Origin: DASZYF01 sp035545535
GTDB taxonomy: Bacteria > Actinomycetota > Actinomycetes > Mycobacteriales > CAJCIY01
NCBI GenBank assembly: GCA_035545535.1
Contig: DASZYF010000030.1
Span: forward strand, 1-27,870
Length of the DNA: 27,870 nucleotides
Reading direction: 5' to 3'
The notes beneath the pieces were generated by a model. It did not search any database and was not told the origin of the DNA. It worked only from the letters and a program-made list of their open reading frames with translations. This document shows positions 6,927-15,159 of the stretch, in pieces. Made by a program: the position numbers and the translations under genes. Each line of letters starts with the position of its first letter. Position 1 is the stretch's first letter.

Positions 6927-8525
6927 GTGGCTTCGGGGGTCGCGGCGACCGCGGTCAGGGGCCCGGAGCGGCGCGACTGGATCGCGCTCGGCGTCATCTG
7001 CGTCGCGTCCATCGTCATCAGCCTCGACCAGACCGCGCTCAACGTGGCGCTGCCGACGTTGGTGCGTGAGCTGCACCCCAGCAGCGCCGAGCTGCAGTGG
7101 ATCGCGGACGGCTACACGCTCACGAACGCGGTGCTGCTGCTGCTCGGCGGCGTGCTCGGCGACCGCTTCGGCCGTCGGCGGATCTTCCTGTTCGGGCTGA
7201 CGATCTTCGGAGCCGGCTCGCTCGGCGGTGCGCTAGTGCACACGACGGGCGCGCTCATCGCGGTCCGCGTCGTGATGGGCCTCGGCGCGGCGCTGATCAT
7301 GCCGGGGACGATGGCGATCATCGCCTCGACCTTCGCGCCCGAGCGGCGCGCGCACGCGATCGCCATCTGGGCGGGCGTCAACGGCATCGGCACCGCAGCG
7401 GGTCCGGTGATCGGCGGTGTGCTGCTGCAGCACTTCTGGTGGGGCTCGATCTTCCTCATCAACGTGCCGCTCGTGCTGGGCGCGGTCGTCGTCGGTGTCC
7501 GCGCCATGACCGAGAGCAAGGCGGACGTGAAGCCGCGGCTCGACCCGCTCGCGGTGGTGCTGTCGGCCGGTGGCATGGCGCTGCTGACCTACGGCGCCAT
7601 CGATGCGCCGACGCACGGCTGGCTGTCGGGGACGGTGCTCGGCACCATCGCCGGCGGCGTCGTGGTGCTGGTCGCGTTCGGCAAGTGGGACACCCGCGAC
7701 GATCGCCCGCTGCTCGACCTCAGCCTGTTCCGCAACCGCACGTTCTCCGGAGCGCTCGGCGCGATCAGCGCGATGTTCTTCGCACTGTTCGGCGTGCAGT
7801 ACCTGATGAGCCAGTACCTGCAGTTCGTGCAGGGCGACGGACCGCTCGGCGTCGGCGTGCGGTTCTTGCCGATCGCGCTGACGACGATCGCCGGCAGCTT
7901 CCTCTCGACGGTCCTGGTGAAGCGGTTCGGCCTGTGGCCGATGCTGCTCGCGGGGATGGCGATCCTCGCGACGGCGCAGGCCATCGTCTACACGTCGGTG
8001 ACGGCCACCTCGTCCTACCTGCCGCTGGGCATCGCCTTCTCGCTGGTCGGTCTCGGCCTGGGGTTGGCCATCGCGCCCGCGTCGACCGCGATCGTCAGCA
8101 GCCTCCCGATGGCGAAGGTCGGCGCCGGGTCCGGCGTGCGCAGCGCCGTGCAGCTGCTCGGCGGCTCCTTCGGCGTTGCCGTCATCGGCAGCATCGCGGC
8201 GACGCGCTACCGGTCGCGGGTGCAGGACGCGTTCTCCGGCCCGCTGGCGCAGCTGCCCGCGCCGGCCCGCGCACCGGTGCACGACCAGATCGGCGCCGCG
8301 TCCGCCGTGGCCGACCGCCTGCCGGCCGGCCTCGCCGGCGTCACGCGCCGGGTCGCCGGTGACGCCTACGTGAACGGCATCCACTGGGCGGCCGCGACCG
8401 GCACCATCGTGCTGCTCGTCGCGATGGCCACCGCCGCGCGCTTCTCCACGCGCACGGCCGCGCTGGAGACGACCGCCCTCGAGGACAGCGGCGGCGAGCC
8501 GATCAGCCGACCCACACCGTCTTGA
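6927..8525 (+). CDS. MFS transporter, DHA2 (EmrB/QacA) 14-TM drug:proton antiporter type
   Basis: A 532-residue integral membrane protein. Near the N-terminus NVALPTLVRELH and LQWIADGYTLTNAVLL are typical of DHA2 transporters. GDRFGRRRIF is the loop-2/3 motif A, and GPVIGGVLLQHFWWGSIFLINVP is the motif-C region in TM5. The hydrophobic segments are consistent with 14 TMs. It would export a hydrophobic compound or toxic intermediate using the proton gradient. The start is taken as GTG 6927; no good Shine-Dalgarno precedes it, so a leaderless or slightly different start is possible. It diverges from the P450 across the family-A operator at 6852, suggesting shared control. Its last 23 bp overlap the 3' end of the convergent aldehyde dehydrogenase. 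Confidence 0.92.
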   Translation: MASGVAATAVRGPERRDWIALGVICVASIVISLDQTALNVALPTLVRELHPSSAELQWIADGYTLTNAVLLLLGGVLGDRFGRRRIFLFGLTIFGAGSLGGALVHTTGALIAVRVVMGLGAALIMPGTMAIIASTFAPERRAHAIAIWAGVNGIGTAAGPVIGGVLLQHFWWGSIFLINVPLVLGAVVVGVRAMTESKADVKPRLDPLAVVLSAGGMALLTYGAIDAPTHGWLSGTVLGTIAGGVVVLVAFGKWDTRDDRPLLDLSLFRNRTFSGALGAISAMFFALFGVQYLMSQYLQFVQGDGPLGVGVRFLPIALTTIAGSFLSTVLVKRFGLWPMLLAGMAILATAQAIVYTSVTATSSYLPLGIAFSLVGLGLGLAIAPASTAIVSSLPMAKVGAGSGVRSAVQLLGGSFGVAVIGSIAATRYRSRVQDAFSGPLAQLPAPARAPVHDQIGAASAVADRLPAGLAGVTRRVAGDAYVNGIHWAAATGTIVLLVAMATAARFSTRTAALETTALEDSGGEPISRPTPS

Positions 8526-9879
8526 GATTGCAGAACGCGCGGATGCCGGCCGCGGCGAGCTCGCGGCCGTAGCCGGACCGCTTCACGCCGCCGAACGGCA
8601 GCTCGGGGTAGCTCGTGGTCATGCCGTTGATGAACACCGCGCCGGCCTCGAGCTCGGCGACGAAGCGCTCCTGCTCCGCGGCATCCGTGGTCCACGCGTT
8701 CGAGCCGAGCCCGAAGCTGGTGGCGTTGGCCAGCGCGATGGCCGCGTCGAGGTCCGGCACCTTGTACAGCGTCGCGACCGGCCCGAACGCCTCTTCGGAG
8801 TGGATGCGCATCGCCGGCGTGACGTCGGCGACGACGGTGGGCGGGTAGAACCAGCCCGGTCCTTCGACGGCATAGCCGCCGCAGAGCACCCGCGCGCCGT
8901 TCTTCACCGCGTCCTCGACGAGCTCCTCGAGGTCCTGCCGGCCGCTCTCGGTCGCCACCGGCCCGACGTCGGTCGTGTCCTCCATCGGGTGGCCGACGAC
9001 GAGCGCGGACATGCCGTCGACGAAGTGCTGCGCGAACTCGTCGTAGACATCGGCGTGCACGATGAACCGCTTCGCCGCGATGCAGCTCTGCCCGTTGTTC
9101 TGGCAGCGTGCGACGACCGCGACCTGCGCGGCCTTCGCGATGTCGGCCGACGGCATGACGACGAACGCGTCGCTGCCGCCGAGCTCGAGCACCGTCGGCT
9201 TCACCTCGTCGCCGCAGATCGCCGCGACCGCACGGCCGGCGGGCTCGCTGCCGGTCACCGTCGCCGCGGCCACCCGCGGGTCGCGCAGCACGGACTCGAC
9301 CTCGCCGGACCCGATGAGCAGCGACTGGAACACGCCCTCCGGGAAGCCCGCACGGGCGAGCAGGTCCTCGAGGAACAGCGCGCACTGCGGCACGTTGGAC
9401 GCGTGCTTGAGCAGGCCGACGTTGCCGGCCATCAGCGCCGGCGCGAGGAAGCGCACGACCTGCCACATCGGGAAGTTCCACGGCATGACCGCGAGCACGA
9501 CGCCGAGCGGCTGGTAGACCGCGCGCGCCGCGGTGGCGCCGACCGCGGCCGGGTCCGCGAGCGGCTCGTCGGCGAGGAACGCCTCGGCGTGCTCGGCGTA
9601 GAAGCGCATGCCCTTGGCGCACTTCTCGGCCTCGGCCACCGCGGACCTCCGCGTCTTGCCCATCTCGAGCGTCATCGTCGCGGCGATGTCGTGCTTCTCG
9701 GCGTCGAGCAGGTCGGCCGCGACCCGCATCCACGCGGCGCGCTGCGCGAACGTCGTGCGGCGGTAGTCCGCGAAGGCGACGTGGGCGCGGGCGATGCGGG
9801 CCTCGACCTCCGCGGCGGACAGCGCCGGGAAGCTCTTGACCACCATCCCGGTCGCCGGGTTGACCGTCTCGATCGCCAT
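8503..9879 (-). CDS. Aldehyde dehydrogenase, succinate-semialdehyde-dehydrogenase-like
   Basis: A 458-residue NAD(P)-dependent aldehyde dehydrogenase. VMPWNFPMWQ (residues ~131-140) is the coenzyme/active-site Asn motif, VLELGGSDAFV contains general base Glu232, and CQNNGQSCIAAKR contains catalytic Cys266. EEAFGPV and PFGGVKRSGYGRE complete the family signature. The NNGQSC form and ~458-residue length resemble the GabD1/SSADH branch, though the physiological aldehyde cannot be deduced. ATG 9879 is chosen because GAGGGA sits a few bases upstream; a GTG at 9891 would put that Shine-Dalgarno inside the gene. The divergent partner is a second ALDH at 9981, with a family-A operator between them. 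The 3' end overlaps the convergent MFS gene by 23 bp. Confidence 0.93.
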   Translation of the reverse strand: MAIETVNPATGMVVKSFPALSAAEVEARIARAHVAFADYRRTTFAQRAAWMRVAADLLDAEKHDIAATMTLEMGKTRRSAVAEAEKCAKGMRFYAEHAEAFLADEPLADPAAVGATAARAVYQPLGVVLAVMPWNFPMWQVVRFLAPALMAGNVGLLKHASNVPQCALFLEDLLARAGFPEGVFQSLLIGSGEVESVLRDPRVAAATVTGSEPAGRAVAAICGDEVKPTVLELGGSDAFVVMPSADIAKAAQVAVVARCQNNGQSCIAAKRFIVHADVYDEFAQHFVDGMSALVVGHPMEDTTDVGPVATESGRQDLEELVEDAVKNGARVLCGGYAVEGPGWFYPPTVVADVTPAMRIHSEEAFGPVATLYKVPDLDAAIALANATSFGLGSNAWTTDAAEQERFVAELEAGAVFINGMTTSYPELPFGGVKRSGYGRELAAAGIRAFCNLKTVWVG

Positions 9880-9899
9880 CTCGTCCCTCACTAGACTGA

Positions 9900-9911
9900 G
9901 TGAGCACTCAC
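9900..9911. promoter_or_regulatory. Palindromic operator, family A variant (GTGAGCACTCAC)
   Basis: A 12-bp near-palindrome in the 101-bp gap between two divergent aldehyde dehydrogenase genes, 20 bp from the leftward ATG. It matches the family-A core at 10-11 of 12 positions. The position allows one repressor to control both directions. Confidence 0.6.
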
Positions 9912-9980
9912 CTACACCTGCGCAGACGATAGCCTGCAGGCTCCGTTGTACCCCGCGGGCCGGATCAGAGAGAGGGCGCC

Positions 9981-11477
9981 ATGACGGCCGTCATCGAGGC
10001 CCCCGACGTCGCGTTCCTGCGCGAGCCGCGCAAGCAGCTGCTGATCGGCGGCGGTTGGGTCGACGCACAGTCGGGCCGGGCCTTCGCGACGCACAACCCG
10101 TCGAACGGCCAGGTCATCGCCGAGCTGGCCGAGGCGGGCACGGCCGACGTGGACCGCGCGGTGGCGGCCGCGCGGGCGGCGTTCGCGGGTCCGTGGCGGA
10201 CGATGCGGCCGGCGCAGCGGCAGAACCTGCTGTGGGCCGTCGCGGACGCGCTCGAGGCGCACTACGAGGAGCTCCGGCTGCTCGAGGTGCTCGAGATGGG
10301 CTCCCCCATCGGCAAGCGCCGCCCGGGCAAGAAGGCCGCCGCGTGGGAAGCCACCGTGCTGCGCTACTTCGCGGGTTGGGCGACCAAGCTGCACGGCAAG
10401 ACGATCCCGAACTCCCTGCCCGGCAACGTGTTCAGCTACACGCTCAAGGAGCCGGTCGGCGTCGTCGGCGCGATCGTGCCGTGGAACCGGCCCATCAGCA
10501 ACGCCATCTGGAAGATCGCCCCCGTGCTCGCGACGGGCTGCACGATGATCCTCAAGCCCGCCGAGGAGGCGAGCCTCGCGGCGCTGCGCATCGGCGAGCT
10601 CCTGCTGGAGGCCGGTGTGCCCGACGGTGTGGTCAACGTCGTCACCGGCGGCGCCGAGGCCGGCGCGGCGCTGGCCGGGCACCTCGACGTCGACAAGGTC
10701 GCGTTCACCGGGTCCACCGTCACCGGACAGCACATCATCCGCGCGGCCGCCGGCAACCTGAAGCGCGTCTCGCTGGAGCTAGGCGGCAAGTCTCCCGACG
10801 TCGTGTTCGCCGACGCCGACCTGGACAAGGCCGTGCCGGGCGCGGCGATGAGCGTCTTCTCCAACTCCGGTCAGATCTGCTGCGCGGGCACCCGCATCTA
10901 CGTCGAGGAGCCGGTGTACGAGGAGTTCGTCGCGGGCGTGTCCGACTTCGCCGGCACGCTGACTGTCGGCAACGCTCTCGACCCCGAGACGACCATCGGC
11001 CCCCTCGTCTCGGCCGAGCAGCTCGAGCGGGTCACCGGCTACCTCGAGCTGGGCCCGCGCGAGGGCGTGCGCACCACGGCCGGCGGAGCCCGCCTCACCG
11101 ACGGCGACCTCGCCGACGGCTACTTCGTCCCGCCGACGGTGTTCGCCGACGTGCGCGACGACATGCGGGTGGCGCAGGAGGAGATCTTCGGACCGGTCGC
11201 CTGCGTCATGCCGTTCTCGTCGATGGAGGAGGTCGCCGCGCGCTCGAACGAGACGACGTTCGGCCTCGCCGCCGGCATGTGGACCCGCGACGTCGGCAAG
11301 GCGCACCGGCTCGCCGCGGCGATGCAGGCCGGCACGGTGTGGATCAACACCGCGCTGCTCTTCGACCCGGCGGTGCCGTTCGGCGGCTACAAGATGAGCG
11401 GCTGGGGCCACGAGATGGGCGAGGACTGCCTCGACGAGTACCTCAACACGAAGTCGGTGTGGATCGACACCACCTGA
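9981..11477 (+). CDS. Aldehyde dehydrogenase (NAD-dependent, betaine/phenylacetaldehyde-type)
   Basis: A 498-residue full-length ALDH. IVPWNRPISNAIWKIAPVLATG (after residue 165) is the coenzyme domain with the active-site Asn, FTGSTVTG (~242-249) is the Rossmann loop, and LELGGKSPD has Glu266. SNSGQICCAG has catalytic Cys300, aligned as Cys302 of human ALDH2. EEIFGPV and PFGGYKMSGWG follow. It oxidises an aldehyde to an acid; the substrate is unknown. The start at ATG 9981 has AGAGAGAGGG upstream as a ribosome-binding site. A TetR gene follows 48 bp downstream. The divergent ALDH and the shared operator at 9900 suggest that both act on the same pathway, perhaps oxidising a P450-derived aldehyde. 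Confidence 0.94.
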   Translation: MTAVIEAPDVAFLREPRKQLLIGGGWVDAQSGRAFATHNPSNGQVIAELAEAGTADVDRAVAAARAAFAGPWRTMRPAQRQNLLWAVADALEAHYEELRLLEVLEMGSPIGKRRPGKKAAAWEATVLRYFAGWATKLHGKTIPNSLPGNVFSYTLKEPVGVVGAIVPWNRPISNAIWKIAPVLATGCTMILKPAEEASLAALRIGELLLEAGVPDGVVNVVTGGAEAGAALAGHLDVDKVAFTGSTVTGQHIIRAAAGNLKRVSLELGGKSPDVVFADADLDKAVPGAAMSVFSNSGQICCAGTRIYVEEPVYEEFVAGVSDFAGTLTVGNALDPETTIGPLVSAEQLERVTGYLELGPREGVRTTAGGARLTDGDLADGYFVPPTVFADVRDDMRVAQEEIFGPVACVMPFSSMEEVAARSNETTFGLAAGMWTRDVGKAHRLAAAMQAGTVWINTALLFDPAVPFGGYKMSGWGHEMGEDCLDEYLNTKSVWIDTT

Positions 11478-11513
11478 CGAGCGCCTCCGGATGTGCGGGG
11501 CGGGCCCCACCGG

Positions 11514-11519
11514 TAACGT
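11514..11519 (+). promoter_or_regulatory. Candidate -10 element of the TetR gene (leaderless)
   Basis: TAACGT fits TAnnnT and ends 6 nt before ATG 11526, which lacks a Shine-Dalgarno sequence. This suggests a leaderless transcript separate from the upstream ALDH. Confidence 0.45.
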
Positions 11520-11525
11520 CCCCGC

Positions 11526-12116
11526 ATGCCCGCCCGCGCCACCGACGTCAGCCGGCGGCTGCGTGACGTGAAGCGCAGCGCGGCGCAGCTGCGCGTGCTG
11601 GACGCCGCGCTCGAGCTGTTCGCCGACCACGGGGTGAGCGGCACGTCGCTGCAGATGATCGCCGACCACATCGGCGTGACGAAGGCGGCGGTCTACCACC
11701 AGTTCAAGAGCAAGGACGAGATCGTCCTCGCAGTCGCCGAGCACGAGTTCCGGCACCTCGAGGAAGCCCTCGAGGCCGCGCTCCGTGAGCGCTCGAAGGC
11801 CAAGGCCCGCGACCTGCTGCTGCGGCAGGTCATCGACATCGCCGTCGACCGCCGCCGCTGGGCGCGCGCCCTGCAGAACGACCCCATGATGGTCCGCCTG
11901 CTCGCGAGCGACGAGGCGCTCACGTCGGTGCTCACGCAGATCTACAGCGTGCTCATCGGCGGCAGCACCACCCCGGAGGCCCGCGTCTCCGTCGCCCTGC
12001 TGTCCGGCGCGATGGGCGTGTCCCTCGTGCACCCGCTGGTTGCCGACCTCGACGACGCGACGCTCAAGAAGACCCTGCTGAAGGTAGCCCGGCGCACCTT
12101 CGACATCCCCGCGTAG
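11526..12116 (+). CDS. TetR/AcrR-family transcriptional regulator
   Basis: A 196-residue protein with an N-terminal three-helix DNA-binding domain: AALELFADHGVSGTSLQMIADHIGVTKAAVYHQFKSKDEIVLAV (part of residues 27-70), with the HTH at about 40-60 and the classic YHxFKSKDEI end. The variable C-terminal ligand domain gives no ligand clue. There is a short basic N-terminal extension (about 20 residues) before the first helix. Being the only regulator in the window, it is the candidate for one of the palindrome families seen here. The nearest sites are the two TAGCCGATCGGCTA copies 36 bp after its stop, before the membrane operon; the assignment is inference. No palindromic operator was seen in its own 48-bp upstream gap, so autoregulation is not evident. 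Confidence 0.93.
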   Translation: MPARATDVSRRLRDVKRSAAQLRVLDAALELFADHGVSGTSLQMIADHIGVTKAAVYHQFKSKDEIVLAVAEHEFRHLEEALEAALRERSKAKARDLLLRQVIDIAVDRRRWARALQNDPMMVRLLASDEALTSVLTQIYSVLIGGSTTPEARVSVALLSGAMGVSLVHPLVADLDDATLKKTLLKVARRTFDIPA

Positions 12117-12152
12117 GAGCCTCCACCCGGGTCGGCCGGAGGTTTGCCTTTC

Positions 12153-12168
12153 GTAGCCGATCGGCTAC
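12153..12168. promoter_or_regulatory. Palindromic operator, family B, copy 1
   Basis: GTAGCCGATCGGCTAC is a perfect 16-bp palindrome. Its last bases form the start of a TACCCT -10-like hexamer (12166-12171), so binding would cover the core promoter of the 12214 operon. Confidence 0.7.
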
Positions 12169-12180
12169 CCTCGCTCGTCA

Positions 12181-12198
12181 GATAGCCGATCGGCTATC
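12181..12198. promoter_or_regulatory. Palindromic operator, family B, copy 2
   Basis: GATAGCCGATCGGCTATC is a perfect 18-bp palindrome, centred 29 bp from copy 1. It lies between the predicted transcription start and the GAGGAGGAG ribosome-binding site (12202-12210), a position suited to repression. Confidence 0.7.
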
Positions 12199-12213
12199 CC
12201 CGAGGAGGAGCCT

Positions 12214-12978
12214 GTGGCCACTGCGATCGCCGACGCATCGCCCGCCCGTCCCGCCCGCACGACCGCGCCGCCCGCCTCGACAGCGGCGCAGACGATCAGC
12301 CTCTGGATCTCGGCGGTCTTCGGCGGGTTCCTGCTGCTCGCGTTCCTGCTCTTCCCCGGGTTCTTCCCGCCGATGCCGGCCTCGTGGTCGGCGGCGCGCG
12401 TCGCGCAGTTCTACGCCGACCACACCGACCGCATCCGCGCCAGCATGATCATCTTCAACGTCTGCGCGATCATGCTGATCCCGTTCTTCACGGTGATCGT
12501 CCACCAGCTGAAGCGCATGGCCACCGACACGCAGGTGCTCGCCTACTGCTACCTGTCGGCGGTCACCAGCGGCGCGACGCTGCTCGCCATCGCCGACCTG
12601 TTCTGGCTGATCGCGGCGTTCCGCCCCGACCGCGACCCGAACATCATCCAGATGCTCAACGACTTCGCATGGATCGTGTTCACCGCGCCCGTGGGGATGA
12701 TCGTCGGGCAGTGCCTCTGCATCGCGATCGCGGTGTGGCTCGACAAGCACGAGGAGCCCATCTTCCCGAAGTGGGTGGCGCCGTTCTGCGTCGTCATCTC
12801 CGCGCTGATGGTTCCGGCGGCGTGCGCCGCCGCGGTGCGCACCGGGCCGCTCGCGTGGAACGGCTTCATCTCGTTCTGGCTGCGCGTGATCAGCTACGCC
12901 ACGTTCCTCGTCGTCATGTTCTTCGTGCTGCGCCGGGCGATCCGCCGCGAACAGGCCGAGATCGACGGTGCCGCGTGA
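12214..12978 (+). CDS. Six-TM membrane protein with FRPDRDP motif, paralogue 1 (unknown function)
   Basis: A 254-residue protein starting at GTG 12214 behind a strong GAGGAGGAG ribosome-binding site. About six hydrophobic segments are seen (near residues 30-50, 75-97, 107-133, 150-172, 186-206 and 216-241). An AAFRPDRDPN loop follows TM3, and PKW and RTGPLAWNG lie in the TM4-TM6 region. The next gene has the same layout and the same FRPDRDP, PKW and RTGPxAWNG motifs, so the two are paralogues and may form a heteromer. I do not recognise a named family. The operon ends with subunit-III- and IV-like oxidase proteins, suggesting a membrane redox or proton-coupled complex. Two family-B operators lie upstream, so expression is probably ligand-controlled. 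The stop overlaps the next GTG (GTGA). Confidence 0.85.
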   Translation: MATAIADASPARPARTTAPPASTAAQTISLWISAVFGGFLLLAFLLFPGFFPPMPASWSAARVAQFYADHTDRIRASMIIFNVCAIMLIPFFTVIVHQLKRMATDTQVLAYCYLSAVTSGATLLAIADLFWLIAAFRPDRDPNIIQMLNDFAWIVFTAPVGMIVGQCLCIAIAVWLDKHEEPIFPKWVAPFCVVISALMVPAACAAAVRTGPLAWNGFISFWLRVISYATFLVVMFFVLRRAIRREQAEIDGAA

Positions 12979-13730
12979 CCACAGTCGCCGCGCCGGCGAC
13001 CGCGGCACGGACCAAGAAGGTCAAGCCGCCGAAGGTCAACCGTGACCTCTGGGTGTGCTGGTGGGTGATGCCGTTCTTCTACCTGATCTTCGGCATCGTC
13101 TTCGTGCCCCTCACGCGCGTGATGCCGCCGCAGTCACCCACCAGGTCGACCGACGGCGTGGTGAGCTTCTTCGCCCAACACCGCACCGGCATCCAGGTCG
13201 GCTTCGTCCTCCTGCTCATCTTCATCAGCGGGGCCGGCATCTGCGGTGGGCTCGTCGCGTACCAGATGAAGCGCATGTCGGTGAACCCCGTGCTGGCCTA
13301 CAGCTACATCGCGACGCTCGCGGTCGGCGGCGTCCCCGGGTGCCTGCTCGGCGCGTTCTCGTTCCTCGTCGGCGCGTTCCGGCCCGACCGCGACCCGCAG
13401 CTGCAGCACCTGCTGTACGACACGACGTTCCTCACGTTCGTCGGTTCTCTGGGCTGCTTCGCGACGAACTACCTCGTGCTGTCGATCGCGATCCTGCTCG
13501 ACAAGAACGGCATCTACCCGAAGTGGCTCGCCTACGTGGGCATCTGGCAGATCGTCACCGAGGTCATCGCCGTCCCTTGCTTCATCTACCGCACCGGCCC
13601 GTTCGCGTGGAACGGGGCGCTCGCGTTCTACGAAGGCACCGCCATCTTCGGTGTCTTCCTCGTCGCGCTCATCTACACGACCCGCAAGGCGATCGAGGCC
13701 CAGCCCGCGGGTGAGGTGATCCAGCCGTGA
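12975..13730 (+). CDS. Six-TM membrane protein with FRPDRDP motif, paralogue 2 (unknown function)
   Basis: A 251-residue protein. The start GTG 12975 overlaps the preceding stop (GTGA), implying translational coupling; the longer open frame upstream is just the alternative frame of paralogue 1. The cytoplasmic N-terminus is Lys-rich (RTKKVKPPKVNRD). Six hydrophobic segments are predicted, with VGAFRPDRDPQ after TM3, IYPKW after TM4, and YRTGPFAWNG before TM6. Motif order and spacing match the preceding gene, indicating tandem duplication followed by divergence. Conserved charged residues in the FRPDRDP loop could be functional. There is no heme-ligand pattern that I can defend. It ends with another 4-base overlap into the subunit-III-like gene. 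Confidence 0.85.
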   Translation: MTTVAAPATAARTKKVKPPKVNRDLWVCWWVMPFFYLIFGIVFVPLTRVMPPQSPTRSTDGVVSFFAQHRTGIQVGFVLLLIFISGAGICGGLVAYQMKRMSVNPVLAYSYIATLAVGGVPGCLLGAFSFLVGAFRPDRDPQLQHLLYDTTFLTFVGSLGCFATNYLVLSIAILLDKNGIYPKWLAYVGIWQIVTEVIAVPCFIYRTGPFAWNGALAFYEGTAIFGVFLVALIYTTRKAIEAQPAGEVIQP

Positions 13731-14317
13731 CCGCGGTTGCGGAGGTACCCACCGAGGTCGCGCCGGAGCAGGGACCGCGCGTGCCCGGCGACGTGCACAT
13801 GTGGGTGTTCGTGCTCGGCGATCTCGTCATCTTCGGCATCTACTTCTTGGTGTTCATGGCCTACCGGGTGAAGCAGCACGCCGCGTTCGTCGTAGCGCAG
13901 CACCACCTGAACGTCACGACCGGCGCGGTGAACACGCTCGTGCTGGTGACCAGCTCGTGGTTCGTCGCCCGCGGTGTGCAGGCGGTGAAGGAGCGCGACG
14001 TGGCCCGCGCGACGAGGCTCGTGCGGGCCGGCGCCGCGTGCGGCGTGCTGTTCGCTCTCATCAAGGTCGCGGAGTGGAGCGTCGAGATCTCCGACGGGCA
14101 CACCCTCGGCAAGGGCACGTTCCTGGCCTGCTACTTCATGTTCACCGGCGTGCACCTGCTGCACGTGATGATCGGGCTGATCGTGCTCGGCATCGTGCTG
14201 CGCGAGCTGCGGCGGCCGGAGCCGCGCGCGTGGTTCGCCGAGGCCGGTGGCATCTACTGGCACATGGTCGACCTGCTGTGGGTGCTGATCTTCGCCCTCC
14301 TGTACGTGATGAGGTGA
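13727..14317 (+). CDS. Cytochrome c oxidase subunit III-like (NorE-type) membrane protein
   Basis: A 196-residue, five-TM protein of the heme-copper oxidase subunit III superfamily in its short NorE-like form. Diagnostic segments are GDVHMWVFVLGDLVIFGIYF at the N-terminus, QHHLNVTTGAVNTLVLVTSSW, then FALIKVAEWSVEI, then FMFTGVHLLHVMIGLIVL, and YWHMVDLLWVLIFALLYV at the C-terminus, the last two being subunit III hallmarks. The start GTG 13727 overlaps the previous stop. Subunit III normally packs against subunit I of a terminal or NO reductase. No subunit I or II gene is present in the operon, so its partner here may be the FRPDRDP pair or an oxidase encoded elsewhere. Confidence 0.88.
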   Translation: MTAVAEVPTEVAPEQGPRVPGDVHMWVFVLGDLVIFGIYFLVFMAYRVKQHAAFVVAQHHLNVTTGAVNTLVLVTSSWFVARGVQAVKERDVARATRLVRAGAACGVLFALIKVAEWSVEISDGHTLGKGTFLACYFMFTGVHLLHVMIGLIVLGIVLRELRRPEPRAWFAEAGGIYWHMVDLLWVLIFALLYVMR

Positions 14318-14320
14318 CCG

Positions 14321-14617
14321 ATGACCACGCCTGATGCCCCCGATGCCGGGGTCGCCCGTCGGCTGACGACGACATGGATCGCCGCGGCGCTGCTGACCGT
14401 CGTCTCGTGGGCGGTCGCCATCGCGGTCGACGGCGGTCACGCGAAGCCGAGCACCGCGGTCGCCGTGATCGGCCTCGTGCTGGCCGCCGTCAAGGTGCGG
14501 CTGATCATCCAGAGCTTCATGGACGTGCGCACCGCACCGCGGTGGCTGAAGGTCTTCACCGACGCCTGGCTCGGCGTCCTGTCGTTAGCGATCCTCGTGC
14601 TCTACGTCGCCGCCTGA
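14321..14617 (+). CDS. Cytochrome c oxidase subunit IV-like (NorF-type) small membrane protein
   Basis: A 98-residue protein with three hydrophobic helices, starting at ATG 14321 behind GAGGTG, 3 bp after the subunit-III-like stop. The layout TTTWIAAALLTVVSW, then AVIGLVLAAVKVRLIIQSFMDVRTAP, then LAILVLYVAA matches the prokaryotic COX4/NorF family. The KVRLI..FM.vR.AP segment between TM2 and TM3 is the family signature. These proteins commonly accompany NorE-type subunit III proteins. It is the last gene of the operon; 25 bp separate it from the convergent ABC operon and no clear terminator hairpin is seen there. Confidence 0.82.
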   Translation: MTTPDAPDAGVARRLTTTWIAAALLTVVSWAVAIAVDGGHAKPSTAVAVIGLVLAAVKVRLIIQSFMDVRTAPRWLKVFTDAWLGVLSLAILVLYVAA

Positions 14618-14642
14618 CCCCTGCCCCGGCGTCGACCGATCG

Positions 14643-15137
14643 TCAGCGCGGGCGCGACGTCGAGCTGCGCGGCGCGGTCGGCTGCTGCGCGGCGACCGCC
14701 GCGGCGAGCGTCTGCGTCGCCGCCGCGAGCTGGTCGAGCCGCTGCTCGAGACGGCGGTTCGCCTCGAGGTTCTGCTGCTGCGTCGCCCGCGCGACCTCGA
14801 GCTGGCGGGTGAGCCAGTAGGAGAAGTAGAGGAAGCCGCCGGCGAAGACCAGCGCGAGCCCGAAGATGCCACCCGAGATCAGGTAGGAGTTCTGCTCGTA
14901 GATCTTGCCGGTGTGCGAGGCGCCGTACCAGCCGGTGATGATCGCGGCGATGCCCAGCGGCAGGAGCAATGCACCGACGACGCGCATCACCTTCGCGATG
15001 CGCTCGTCGCCGCGGCCGCGCCGGCGCACGGTGCTGATCGCGGACGCGAGCGTCGCGAAGCGCGACGAGGCGCGGACCGCGCCGGCGTCGATGGGACCGG
15101 TGGGCGCGTCCGAGATGGGCGTGCTGATGGTCGTCAC
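14643..15137 (-). CDS. Small two-TM membrane protein with C-terminal coiled coil (unknown function)
   Basis: A 164-residue protein starting at GTG 15137 with GGTGA upstream. An N-terminal cytoplasmic stretch is followed by two hydrophobic segments (about residues 50-70 and 84-106, VVGALLLPLGIAAIITGW and SGGIFGLALVFAGGFLYFSYW). After these comes a Gln/Leu/Arg heptad-like region (QLEVARATQQQNLEANRRLE onward) that looks like a coiled coil of about 40 residues, then a Pro/Ser/Arg tail. No family is recognised. It is the last gene of the ABC importer operon, 22 bp after the secreted-protein stop, so it may help assemble or anchor the transporter; this is inference. Confidence 0.75.
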   Translation of the reverse strand: MTTISTPISDAPTGPIDAGAVRASSRFATLASAISTVRRRGRGDERIAKVMRVVGALLLPLGIAAIITGWYGASHTGKIYEQNSYLISGGIFGLALVFAGGFLYFSYWLTRQLEVARATQQQNLEANRRLEQRLDQLAAATQTLAAAVAAQQPTAPRSSTSRPR

Positions 15138-15159
15138 GGCGTCACCGTCCGGTTCGTCG

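Noticed and set aside
14618..14642. Terminator between the convergent membrane and ABC operons
   Set aside because: Only 25 bp of GC-rich sequence with no clear hairpin plus T-run.
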